Shown here in pieces: positions 31,523 through 39,648 of a DNA stretch of 49,623 bases. This DNA comes from JASFBA01 sp036172265 (GTDB lineage: Bacteria > Chloroflexota > Chloroflexia > DTKN01). A program made the translations under genes and the position numbers. Below the pieces are notes generated by a model. It was given only the letters and a program-made list of their open reading frames with translations, searched no databases and was not told the origin of the DNA. Position 1 is the stretch's first letter. Each line of letters starts with the position of its first letter. The stretch is taken from the NCBI GenBank assembly GCA_036172265.1, contig JASFBA010000086.1, positions 1 to 49,623 of the forward strand. Reading direction: 5' to 3'.

Positions 31523-33052
31523 TCAGCGGGCGTAATCCACGGCCCGTGTTTCTCGGATGACGGTAACCTTGATTTGCCCCGGGTACTGGAGCGTTTCCTC
31601 GATCTTTTTAGCGACCTCCCTGGCCAGACGGATGCTGCCCAGATCGTCCACATCGTCGGGTTTGACCAGGATGCGGATTTCCCGGCCGGCCTGCACGGCA
31701 AAGGCGCTTTCTACACCCTTGAAGGAACGGGCTACGGTCTCCACCGCCTCCAGGCGCTTGATATAGTGTTCCAGGGTCTCCCGCCGGGCTCCAGGCCGGC
31801 CGCCGGAGAGGGCATCGGCAGCAGATACGAGAAAGGCCTCCACCGTCTGCGGCTCCTCATCGCCGTGGTGGGCAGCGATGGCGTGAACAATGGCCGGAGA
31901 ACGCCCCAGCCGCTTGACCATCTCGGCTCCAATCACAGCGTGGGGACCCTGGACTTCGTGGTCCATCGCTTTGCCGATGTCGTGCAAAAGGCCGGCCGTC
32001 CGGCAAACGTTGACGTTGGCCCCCAGTTCCATCGCCATCAACCCGGCTAGGATGCTGACCTCCAGGGAATGCTCCAGGACGTTTTGCCCGTAACTGGTGC
32101 GGTACTTCAGGCGGCCCAGAAGTTTGATAAGGTCCGGATGCAGCCCCTGAACGCCGGCCTCCATCGCCACCCGTTCGGCTTCCTCCCGCATCACCACCTC
32201 AACTTCCTGGGTGGCCTTCTGTACCATCTCCTCGATGCGACTGGGGTTGATTCGGCCGTCCTGGATCAGGCGGGTCAGGGCCAGGCGGGCAACTTCGCGC
32301 CGTACCGGGTCGTGTGCTGAAAGGGTGATCGTCTCCGGGGTATCGTCCACGATCACATCTACCCCGGTCAACTGTTCGATCAGGCGGATGTTGCGTCCTT
32401 CTCGGCCGATCACCCGCCCCTTGATCTCGTCGTTGGGCAAGGGCACCACCGAAATGGTGGCTTCGGCCACGTAATCCGAAGCGCAGCGCTGGATTGCCGT
32501 GGCGATAACCTCCTGGGCCAGGCGGTCGGCCTGCTCACGTACCTCGGCTTCCACCTGGCGAAACACCCGGGCCAGGTCGTTACGGGCCTCCTGCTCCACG
32601 GTGGCCAGAAGGTACTGGCGGGCCTCTTCCCGGCTTAGGCCGGCGATCTGTTCCAACGACTGGAGTTCCCTCCGGCGGAGTTCCTGAAGTTGCTGGCCGA
32701 TTTGCTCTACCTCTTTCTCTTTCTGCGCCAGCCGGCGTTCCCGCTGTTCCAGTTCCTCATGGCGACGGTCCAGGACTTCTTCCTTGCGATGCAGGCGGGC
32801 CTCCTGGCGCTGCAGGTTGAAGCGAATGGATTTGTTCTCCGCCTCCAGCGCCTCTCGAAGCCGGATAGTTTCATCCTTGGCCGCCAGCAGGATTTCCTTT
32901 TCCTGAAGCCGGGCCTCCTCCAGGATGCGCTGAGCCTCTTCCTCCATCTCCCGAAGGCGTGAACGTCCCAGCGTTTGAAAGGCCAGATAGCCCAAAGCCA
33001 GCCCCAGGATGACGGCGGAAACGATTAAAGCCAGAGCAAGCCCAATGCTCAT
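31523..33052 (-). CDS. rny: Ribonuclease Y
   Basis: 509 residues, normal length. Membrane-anchored endoribonuclease that starts mRNA decay. N-terminal membrane helix (LALALIVSAVILGLALGYLAF), a long charged coiled coil (about 30-190), KH domain (VIGREGRNIRLIEQLTGVDV), HD domain with LLHDIGKAMDHE and IAAHHGDEEP, and the conserved C-terminal KVTVIRETRAVDYAR. AAGGAGG precedes the ATG. It has its own promoter and a ~235-nt leader, and is first in a run of six co-directional genes. Confidence 0.96.
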   Translation of the reverse strand: MSIGLALALIVSAVILGLALGYLAFQTLGRSRLREMEEEAQRILEEARLQEKEILLAAKDETIRLREALEAENKSIRFNLQRQEARLHRKEEVLDRRHEELEQRERRLAQKEKEVEQIGQQLQELRRRELQSLEQIAGLSREEARQYLLATVEQEARNDLARVFRQVEAEVREQADRLAQEVIATAIQRCASDYVAEATISVVPLPNDEIKGRVIGREGRNIRLIEQLTGVDVIVDDTPETITLSAHDPVRREVARLALTRLIQDGRINPSRIEEMVQKATQEVEVVMREEAERVAMEAGVQGLHPDLIKLLGRLKYRTSYGQNVLEHSLEVSILAGLMAMELGANVNVCRTAGLLHDIGKAMDHEVQGPHAVIGAEMVKRLGRSPAIVHAIAAHHGDEEPQTVEAFLVSAADALSGGRPGARRETLEHYIKRLEAVETVARSFKGVESAFAVQAGREIRILVKPDDVDDLGSIRLAREVAKKIEETLQYPGQIKVTVIRETRAVDYAR

Positions 33053-33286
33053 ATATACCTCCTTGATGTCGGCCTTCCTCCGGCCGGCGTACTACCGGTC
33101 GGTGCCCTCCCGGGCGGAAGACCTGCTTGTTAAGGTTCGGAGAGGGGGTATCATCCCACCGTCGGTCGCCTTACCGTGGTTGAAAAGCCCGGTTCAATTT
33201 CCGCTCCCCGACGACCAACGGACAGAACCCTGCTCCAAAACCTTTTCCTAAATGTATGGGGGACCAAATACCTTTACCCCCACCTC
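33053..33286 (-). promoter_or_regulatory. Long leader of rny
   Basis: About 235 bases between the inferred start site and the rny start codon, without a credible gene. It contains GC-rich complementary stretches (for example CCGCCCGGGAGGGC and GCCGGCCGGAGGAAGGCCG on the minus strand). A role in autoregulation of RNase Y would be plausible but is not shown. Confidence 0.3.
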
Positions 33287-33287
33287 T

Positions 33288-33315
33288 ATTCTAGCACATT
33301 TTCGGCGATTGTCCA
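33288..33315 (-). promoter_or_regulatory. Promoter for rny run
   Basis: Minus strand TGGACA (33315-33310), a 16-base spacer and TAGAAT (33293-33288), located just after the M23 peptidase gene. Confidence 0.6.
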
Positions 33316-33328
33316 GAGGGCGCGACCG

Positions 33329-35110
33329 TCAATTTCCCTCCGGCACCCAAAGCACCGCATCGAACCAGACGCAGAAGCCCTCTTCGTCGGTCAGGACATC
33401 GAGGTAGACAAAGCCCTGCCGGCCGGCCGGAAAGTCGTATGTCCCCAGGTCGGCCCAGCGGTCTACCCAGAGCGACTGATCCACGACCACAGCCGTCTCT
33501 CCCCCGGCATGGTGGATCAGATACCGGGCCGCCCGGGTATCAGGGGTAGCATTGTCCCAATAGGGGATGAAGGCATAGAGGTGATAGCGGCCGGCCCGGG
33601 GAAGGTCCGGCCGCCAGGTGCCACCTTCGACAACACCGTCCATGACATCGCTGCCCACCGGCACGACCCCGCTATGGGGCTCGGAAGATGCCCAGAGCGC
33701 TCCCCCTTTCACCCCACCTCCTCCCTCCGACCAACGGTTGCCGCTCTTCTGAAAGGCTGAATCCGTTTCGTCCACCCCAATGGCCCCTTCCGGCCAGCGA
33801 CAGGGGGAGAAGCGGTCGGCCCATAGCCAGGTACTTGTCGTTCCGGCCGGATGAAACTCCCAGGGGTCCTCGTCGTCCCCACACCACCCCTCCGGATCGG
33901 TTTCCCGGCCGAGGAAGTGCACTCCAAAGTGCAGGTGCGGGCCGTCGGCGCATCCGGTTTCGCCAGCCAATCCCAGGATTTCCCCTCGGACAACCCGCCG
34001 ACCCGGCAGGACATCCACCCGGGAGAGGTGCCAGTAGAGCGTCTGGTAGCCGTTGCCGTGGTCCAGAATGACCCCCAGGGCCGGTGTCCGGCAGCCGTCG
34101 TTCGAGGCCCCAGCCCAGAGGACCAGGCCATCGGCCGCTGCCACCACCGGGACGCCGGCATCCAAGGCATAGTCCCAGCCGTCATGGCCGTCGTAGGGCA
34201 ACCCCGGGGCTTCCTGACCCAGGTAGGAAACGAGAATGCCGTCCTCCTTCAGAAAGGGGTAGTGGTGGTCAAAGACGGCGCTGACCTCGTACTCTCCCTG
34301 GTAAGGGCGGGTCAGAAAGGGGAGGGCCGGAACGGGCCGTCCTTCGAGGGGGAGGCGCGGGTCTTCCCGGAAAAGGCGCAGGTAAGTCTGAACGAACGCT
34401 TCCGGCCGATTTCCCAGGACCCGACCGAGGTCGGATTCGTCGCCGGCCCGGGCCACCACCCGCAGGATGGCATAATCGGCCAGGCCGGCCCCCGGAGGGA
34501 TGGAAACCAGGTCCCCATCGCTCAGGACAAGGGAGGTAGTGACCCCATAGTCACGGGTGCCGCGGAAAAGTTCCCGCACCGCCCAGTCCAGTTGCGCCTC
34601 CAGCCCGAGGATGCCCTCGTCCGGGTTGCCCATCGCCCGGTCGAAGGCTTCCTGGAGAGGGTTCGGATCGTCCACCAGGCCGCTCTGCATCTCCAGGAGC
34701 GTCAGGAGCACCTTGGGGTTGAAGCCATAGAGCAGGCACTTGCCGGCGATGAGGTCGGCGGCCAGGACATCTTCCTCTCCCACCTGAACCCGCCATTGGC
34801 CGAGGAGGCCGGGCCGGCCGGCCAGGAACTCCCGTACCTCCAACGCACCCCAGCCGGGCTCGTAGAAGAGGCGGTCGTCGTTCAGGAGGAGAGGTGGGGA
34901 ACCCGAGGTAGCAGAGGTGGGGAAGGAGAAGATCTGTCCCTGGGCAACCGGGGAGGGCAGCGGCGCTTCCGCCGTGTGTGGACGCAGGGCCAGGGTCAAG
35001 GTGACAGCCAAAAGGAGGGCGAGGGCCAGGAGAGCGATGGCCCGCCAGGCCGGGGAAGCCGTTTTCCATCGCTGCTGGACCCAAGCCACGACCTGACCCG
35101 GGCCTCTCAT
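33329..35110 (-). CDS. M23 family metallopeptidase with golvesin-like C-terminal domain
   Basis: 593 residues. One N-terminal membrane segment (AIALLALALLLAVTLTLAL) places it outside the membrane. The central M23 (LytM) domain shows zinc ligands in YDGHDGWDYALDAGVPVVAAADG and GPHLHFGVH, so it should cut peptide bridges of peptidoglycan or another exported substrate. The C-terminal ~140 residues resemble golvesin/Xly-type beta-sandwich domains (AGRYHLYAFIPYW...YDFPAGRQGFVYLDVLTDE). A long N-terminal region (60-300) is unassigned. The ATG overlaps the rimM stop (ATGA), an unusual partner for a ribosome-maturation gene. Confidence 0.87.
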   Translation of the reverse strand: MRGPGQVVAWVQQRWKTASPAWRAIALLALALLLAVTLTLALRPHTAEAPLPSPVAQGQIFSFPTSATSGSPPLLLNDDRLFYEPGWGALEVREFLAGRPGLLGQWRVQVGEEDVLAADLIAGKCLLYGFNPKVLLTLLEMQSGLVDDPNPLQEAFDRAMGNPDEGILGLEAQLDWAVRELFRGTRDYGVTTSLVLSDGDLVSIPPGAGLADYAILRVVARAGDESDLGRVLGNRPEAFVQTYLRLFREDPRLPLEGRPVPALPFLTRPYQGEYEVSAVFDHHYPFLKEDGILVSYLGQEAPGLPYDGHDGWDYALDAGVPVVAAADGLVLWAGASNDGCRTPALGVILDHGNGYQTLYWHLSRVDVLPGRRVVRGEILGLAGETGCADGPHLHFGVHFLGRETDPEGWCGDDEDPWEFHPAGTTSTWLWADRFSPCRWPEGAIGVDETDSAFQKSGNRWSEGGGGVKGGALWASSEPHSGVVPVGSDVMDGVVEGGTWRPDLPRAGRYHLYAFIPYWDNATPDTRAARYLIHHAGGETAVVVDQSLWVDRWADLGTYDFPAGRQGFVYLDVLTDEEGFCVWFDAVLWVPEGN

Positions 35111-35622
35111 CGCAGTCCCTCCAGGAGATACACTCGCATCCGGCCGGCCACCAGGTCCACCTCACGCACGACCTCCTCGATGGCCGGCAGGAGGATTTCC
35201 CCCGACTCCCCGCGCACCACCAGGACCTCGTTGCTTCCGGTCGGAAAGACCTCGACCACACGGCCGAGGTATTCTCCCTCCTCGCTCCAAACCTCTAGGC
35301 CGATCAATTGGTAGTAGTAATACTCCCCCGCGCCGGGGGATGGGGCATCCTCGGCGCGCACCTGCACGAGTTTCCCGCGCAGAGCCTCCGCCGCCTCCCG
35401 GCTGTCGCACCCGACCAGTTTCAGTCGGACCATTCCCCGCACTTGCTGCACCCATTCCACAGCGTAACGGACAGGGGGGTCGCCGATGTAGAGGTAGGTA
35501 GCGGCCAGGAGGAGTTCGGGGAAATCGGTGTCCAGGAGGACCTTGAGTTCGCCCCGCAATCCGAACGGAGCCACGATCTCGCCGACGCTCAGGTACTCCG
35601 GGGGCAGTTCGGTCTTGGCCAT
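35107..35622 (-). CDS. rimM: Ribosome maturation factor RimM
   Basis: 171 residues. Binds S19 and helps assemble the 30S head. N-terminal barrel LSVGEIVAPFGLRGELKVLLDTDFPE and C-terminal PRC-barrel GEYYYYQLIGLEVWSEEGEYLGRVVEV...EILLPAIEEVVREVDL are clear. ATG 35622 is chosen since GAGGTG lies just upstream; ATG 35640 would overlap the khpA stop. In most genomes trmD follows; here an M23 peptidase gene does. Confidence 0.93.
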   Translation of the reverse strand: MAKTELPPEYLSVGEIVAPFGLRGELKVLLDTDFPELLLAATYLYIGDPPVRYAVEWVQQVRGMVRLKLVGCDSREAAEALRGKLVQVRAEDAPSPGAGEYYYYQLIGLEVWSEEGEYLGRVVEVFPTGSNEVLVVRGESGEILLPAIEEVVREVDLVAGRMRVYLLEGLR

Positions 35623-35629
35623 CGGCACC

Positions 35630-35857
35630 TCAGACCACATCGAGGGTCACGCTCAGTCCCCGCCGGGCCGCCGCTGCCTCCAAGATGGCCCGGATCGCCT
35701 CGATGGTGCGCCCTTCCTTGCCGATGACCTTGCCCCGATCCTTGGGGTGGACGATCAATCGGTATACGGTCCCCTGCCGGCCCTGGACCTCACGTACCTG
35801 TACGGCCTCCGGCCGGTCCACCAGCAGGCGGGCGATGTAAAGAATCAGGTCTTCCAT
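35630..35857 (-). CDS. khpA: KH-domain RNA-binding protein KhpA
   Basis: 75 residues, a single KH domain with the GKVIGKEGRTIEAIRAIL loop. KhpA proteins bind many RNAs, often with KhpB, and influence cell division and sRNA pathways in Firmicutes. Conserved position between rpsP and rimM. An AGGACCGG stretch precedes the ATG. Confidence 0.93.
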   Translation of the reverse strand: MEDLILYIARLLVDRPEAVQVREVQGRQGTVYRLIVHPKDRGKVIGKEGRTIEAIRAILEAAAARRGLSVTLDVV

Positions 35858-35936
35858 CGTTTTCCGGTCCTAATCCACGCGCCGGCATCGCCGTATATGC
35901 CGGCCTGCCCGAACTGGGCCCCGATCGACGCGGGGG

Positions 35937-36176
35937 CTAGAGAATACCCTTCTGTTTCAGCAGCCGCACAACCGCCTCGGTCGGTTGCGCCCCCTGGGAA
36001 AGCCAGTAGCGGACCCGGTCCTCCTTGACCTCCAGGGTCACCGGGTCGGTTCGCGGGTTATAATGCCCCAGAATCTCCAGGAACCGACCATCCCGTGGGG
36101 CGCGGGAGTCGGCCGCCACGATTCGATAACTTGGCTGCTTGGGTGCGCCGGTACGGCGCAGACGGATCTTGACCAA
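35937..36176 (-). CDS. rpsP: 30S ribosomal protein S16
   Basis: 79 residues, normal length. VKIRLRRTGAPKQPSYRIVAADSRAPRDGRFLE and LGHYNPRT are diagnostic. The start codon is TTG at 36176, giving the correct N-terminus VKIRL, with GGAGGTG upstream. There is no other in-frame start. A TTG start on a ribosomal protein gene is notable and shared by ffh just upstream. Confidence 0.96.
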   Translation of the reverse strand: MVKIRLRRTGAPKQPSYRIVAADSRAPRDGRFLEILGHYNPRTDPVTLEVKEDRVRYWLSQGAQPTEAVVRLLKQKGIL

Positions 36177-36248
36177 AGGTTCACCTCCATAAAAGATCGC
36201 GTTTTGCTCTACTATCCGACCCTACAACAAATCCCATTGCCAGCCGCT

Positions 36249-36273
36249 AGGGCAACTCCGCAGGAGTTGCCCT
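36249..36273 (+). repeat. 11-bp palindrome (REP-like) between ffh and rpsP
   Basis: AGGGCAACTCC (36249-36259), loop GCA, GGAGTTGCCCT (36263-36273). It is followed by the short dispersed repeat at 36282-36303. It lies inside the probable ffh-rpsP transcript and could attenuate it or protect mRNA ends. Confidence 0.6.
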
Positions 36274-36281
36274 GCCTATGT

Positions 36282-36303
36282 CCGACAAATTGGGGACACG
36301 CCC
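36282..36303 (+). repeat. Short dispersed repeat, copy 2
   Basis: CCGACAAATTGGGGACACGC then CC; nearly the same as the minus-strand sequence at 3061-3083 after uvrA. Confidence 0.4.
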
Positions 36304-36311
36304 TTTCGATT

Positions 36312-37637
36312 TCAGCGAAACAACGACAATATATCATGCGCCTGCCCCTTCGTCAATCGGCGCATCAGTTTCCGGTACTGGTCGAAGCGGTTGAGCAGGG
36401 CATTGACCTCCTGGAGGGAAGTGCCCGAACCCCGGGCAATACGCCGGCGGCGGCTTCCGCCGATGATCTCGGGCCGGGCCCGCTCCTGGGGAGTCATGGA
36501 GAGGATGATCGCCTCCATCCGGCGGAAGCGGCGCTCGTCCACCTGGAGGTTCTGGGCGCGCATCATCTGCCCCAGGCCGGGGATCATGCCCAGGAGTTGT
36601 TCTAGCGGGCCCATCTGCTGCAACTGGCGCATCTGCTCTAGGAAATCGCTCAGGTCGAAGGTGCCCCGGCGGACCTTTTCCTCCAGTTGGCGGGCCTGCT
36701 CCTCGGTGTAGGCCTCCTCGGCCCGTTCGATCAGGGTGAGGACGTCGCCCATGCCCAGGATGCGCGAGGCCAGGCGGTCGGGATAAAAGACCTCCAGGGC
36801 TTCGCTCTTCTCGCCGACGCCCAGGAACTTGATCGGCACGCCGGTGACGCTACGCATAGAGAGGGCTGCTCCCCCCCGGGCATCCCCATCCATCTTGGTC
36901 AGGATAAGGCCGGTGAGGCCCAGACGGGCGTGGAACTCGCCGGCCGCCCGCACGGCATCCTGGCCGGTCATGGCATCGGCCACCAGGAGGATCTCGTGGG
37001 GGGAAACGGCCTGCCGCACACGGAGCAGTTCGGCCATCATCTCCTCGTCAATGTGCAGCCGGCCGGCCGTATCCAGGATGACGTGGGTACGCCGGTCCTG
37101 CCGGGCCTGGCGCAGGGCCCGCTGGGCCACCCCAGGAGCGTCCTTGCCGGCACCCTCGGTGTAGACCGGGAGATGGAGTGCTTCCCCCAGCACTTCCAAC
37201 TGGCGTACAGCGGCCGGCCGGCGCAGGTCGGCCGCCACCAACAAAGGAAAGGCCCCTTGCTTACGCAGGTAAAGGGCCAGTTTGGCCGCCGTGGTGGTCT
37301 TGCCGGAGCCCTGGAGCCCCACCAGCATCACCACTGTGGGCGGAGTGGGAGACTCGATCAGTGGGACGGCTGCTTCCCCCAGCACACGGATGAGTTCCTG
37401 GTGGACGATTTTGATGACCTGCTGCGGTGCCGTCAGGCTGCGCAGGACCTTTTCCCCAACGGCCTGCGCCCGAACGCATTCCAGGAAATCCTTGACCACC
37501 TTGTAGTGGACATCGGCTTCCAGGAGCGCCAGGCGCACCTCGCGCAGGGTTTCGTCCACATCCTTTTCCGAGAGCCTCCCCTGCCGGCTCAGTCGGTTGA
37601 AAATGGCCTGCAAACGGTCGGTCAGATGCTCAAACAA
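36312..37637 (-). CDS. ffh: Signal recognition particle protein Ffh
   Basis: 441 residues. GTPase of the SRP that delivers membrane proteins to FtsY and SecYEG. N domain FEHLTDRLQAIFNRL; G domain GLQGSGKTTTAAKLA, DTAGRLHID, LTKMDGDARGGAALS, GVGEK; M domain rich in methionine (PGLGQMM, AIILSMTPQERARPEII, SRRRRIARGSG). The start is TTG 37637 with GAGAGGTAG upstream, giving the usual FEHLT N-terminus. First gene of the run to rpsP, khpA, rimM and the M23 peptidase. Confidence 0.96.
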   Translation of the reverse strand: MFEHLTDRLQAIFNRLSRQGRLSEKDVDETLREVRLALLEADVHYKVVKDFLECVRAQAVGEKVLRSLTAPQQVIKIVHQELIRVLGEAAVPLIESPTPPTVVMLVGLQGSGKTTTAAKLALYLRKQGAFPLLVAADLRRPAAVRQLEVLGEALHLPVYTEGAGKDAPGVAQRALRQARQDRRTHVILDTAGRLHIDEEMMAELLRVRQAVSPHEILLVADAMTGQDAVRAAGEFHARLGLTGLILTKMDGDARGGAALSMRSVTGVPIKFLGVGEKSEALEVFYPDRLASRILGMGDVLTLIERAEEAYTEEQARQLEEKVRRGTFDLSDFLEQMRQLQQMGPLEQLLGMIPGLGQMMRAQNLQVDERRFRRMEAIILSMTPQERARPEIIGGSRRRRIARGSGTSLQEVNALLNRFDQYRKLMRRLTKGQAHDILSLFR

Positions 37638-37703
37638 GGCTACCTCTCGCGTGCTGGATCCACGCCGCTCGGGAAAACCGCATTCCTCCCGAAATCCATC
37701 GAA

Positions 37704-37732
37704 ATTCTATCAGGTGAGGGGCAGTCTGTCAA
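37704..37732 (-). promoter_or_regulatory. Promoter for ffh
   Basis: Minus strand TTGACA (37732-37727), 17-base spacer, TAGAAT (37709-37704). The -35 and spacer lie within the last codons of the MFS gene. Confidence 0.78.
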
Positions 37733-38966
37733 CCTGGGCTTCGGCCGGAGGGTCGTGGACGAAGCGAAAGAGAAGGACAATGACGCCCAAGGCCAGGGGC
37801 AGGGCGACCAGAAGAGGGGCCGGATACCCCCAGCGGTTGAAGAGCCAGGCGGCGATGTACGGTGTGGGAATACGGGCCACCCCCTGGATGGTGAAGATAC
37901 GCCCCAGGCTTTCCCCGCGTTCCGTTTCGGGGACGTTCCCGGCCAGCCACTTCAAAAAGGCCGGCACCCAGAGCGCCGCGCTCAGGCCGAACAGGGCATA
38001 GCCCACCGATACCCCGAGGAAAGTAGGCCATAGAAGCAGGATGAGCCCGCAGAGTACCGAAAGCGCCTCCGAAAGGAGCAAGAAACGCCGGCAGCCGTGC
38101 CGGTCTACCAGCCGGCCTACCGGCAACTGGGTAAGCGCCCAGGTCAGGGAGAAGAAGGCGTTCACCCAGCCCAGTTCCCCGTCGCTGAAGTGGTGGGCTT
38201 TCTTGAGGAGGCCAAAGAGTAAGGAGAGGGCCAGCCCCCAGCAGAAACTATCGGCACCCAGGGGCAGGGCAAACCTCCACAGACGGCGTGGAAGGATGAA
38301 CATCCGCAAAAGGCTGAGCAGGTCCCTACGGTTGAAACGGCCCCCGCTTTCCCGAAGCGTCTCGCGCAAGAAGCGGATGAAGAGGAAGAACACCAGCACT
38401 TCCAGGACAAAGGCCGTGGCCATCACCGGGAGATAACCCCAGCGCTCACTCACTTGCCCGCCCAGGATGGAGGAAAGTACCCCGGGGGCGATGAAGGCAA
38501 GCATAGTCAGGCTGTAAGCGGTGCCCCGACGCTCGGACGGAGACGACTCGGCCGTAAGCGAACTCCCGGCCGCCCGCCCCATCATCCCCAAGCCGGCCAG
38601 GGCCATCCCAGGGACGAGAAGCCACCATACCTGGAAAAGGGCGGCCAGGACGAAGGTGAGGAGCCAAAGGGCATTACCGAGGCTGGCCATAATCAGGACG
38701 GGGCGGCGGCCCACCCGGTCCGTCAGCCATCCGCCCAGAAGTTGGGCCAGCGAGGAGACGGCACCACCCCATCCCCCTACCGTCTCCAGAATCCCTAGAA
38801 AAAACTCCGAGTTCCACAAAGAAAGGGCAAAGGGCTGCCGAACGGCGGCGATGGCTCCCTGGTAAAAGCCGCCCAAGAAGGAGGTGACCACCTGGACGCG
38901 GATGTTGGTCGAGAAGCCGGCGAACAGGCTTCGCCCCCACAGGCGGGGCGCAAAGTTTCTCCCCAT
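37710..38966 (-). CDS. Major facilitator superfamily transporter
   Basis: 418 residues with about 12 hydrophobic segments. The loop 2-3 signature GGWLTDRVGRRPVLI and its second-half counterpart LPVGRLVDRHGCRRFLLLS are both present, with a central charged loop (RETLRESGGRFNRRDLLSL). The substrate is unknown. It ends a three-gene group with the isoprenoid-like kinase (six bases upstream) and the toroid protein, so export of a lipid or hydrophobic compound is conceivable. Confidence 0.87.
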   Translation of the reverse strand: MGRNFAPRLWGRSLFAGFSTNIRVQVVTSFLGGFYQGAIAAVRQPFALSLWNSEFFLGILETVGGWGGAVSSLAQLLGGWLTDRVGRRPVLIMASLGNALWLLTFVLAALFQVWWLLVPGMALAGLGMMGRAAGSSLTAESSPSERRGTAYSLTMLAFIAPGVLSSILGGQVSERWGYLPVMATAFVLEVLVFFLFIRFLRETLRESGGRFNRRDLLSLLRMFILPRRLWRFALPLGADSFCWGLALSLLFGLLKKAHHFSDGELGWVNAFFSLTWALTQLPVGRLVDRHGCRRFLLLSEALSVLCGLILLLWPTFLGVSVGYALFGLSAALWVPAFLKWLAGNVPETERGESLGRIFTIQGVARIPTPYIAAWLFNRWGYPAPLLVALPLALGVIVLLFRFVHDPPAEAQVDRLPLT

Positions 38967-38972
38967 CGTTCC

Positions 38973-39635
38973 CTACCCCAGGAGGAAGAGGAGGCCGGCC
39001 GTAGCCAGCGGCACGGTCAGGTTGTCGGTGCCCTGAGGGGAAAGCGCCTCGGCGATCGTAGCGGCCAGGCCGGCCAATGCCGCCTGCCCCAGGGCCGGCG
39101 GGGGCTCCAAGCCGCCCAGGAAGCGCAACGTCAGAGTGAGGGCCAGGAGCGTCCAGGAGAAGCAGGCCAGGCTTCCCAGCCAGGTCTTGCGCTGCCCCCA
39201 GAGGTGATAACCTGCCCGGCCCCAGTTCTGCCCGACGATGGAGGCCATAGCGTCCCCCCAGGTCATGGCCATCACCCCACAGACGGCCAGGTCCGGCCGG
39301 CCTATCGGCCAGAAAATCCCCAGGAGAAGAGCGAAGGAAAGAGGGAAAAAGACCGTGCCCAGGGTACGTTCGGCCACTTCGATGGCGGCAAAGAAACGGA
39401 AACGCAGCGAAAGGAGGTTCAGCAGAGCAAAGACCAGCGGCGGAAGGAGGGACCAGCCCCAGTGCTCGAAAAGGAATAGGGTGGGAAAGACCCACATGCC
39501 TACGGCGATATGCACCATCTTTCGGGTGACCGTAACCGGCACCCGGAAGTAGCGACGGAGGACATCGGCCAGGAGGAGCACGGCCAGGACGTAGGCAAAG
39601 GAAAGGAGAAGGCCCCGCAGGTCGCTTCCGCTCAT
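38973..39635 (-). CDS. Phytol/dolichol-kinase-like membrane protein
   Basis: 220 residues, about six to seven membrane helices. It belongs to the CTP-dependent polyprenol kinase / phosphatidate cytidylyltransferase-related group: VTRKMVHIAVGMWVF near residue 36, WGDAMASIVGQNWG, QRKTWLGSLACF and EALSPQGTDNLTVPL are typical of VTE5/dolichol kinase proteins. It would phosphorylate an isoprenoid alcohol at the membrane; which one is not visible. Between the toroid gene and the MFS gene with very short spacers. Confidence 0.8.
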   Translation of the reverse strand: MSGSDLRGLLLSFAYVLAVLLLADVLRRYFRVPVTVTRKMVHIAVGMWVFPTLFLFEHWGWSLLPPLVFALLNLLSLRFRFFAAIEVAERTLGTVFFPLSFALLLGIFWPIGRPDLAVCGVMAMTWGDAMASIVGQNWGRAGYHLWGQRKTWLGSLACFSWTLLALTLTLRFLGGLEPPPALGQAALAGLAATIAEALSPQGTDNLTVPLATAGLLFLLG

Positions 39636-39648
39636 GGCCGGAACAGCC

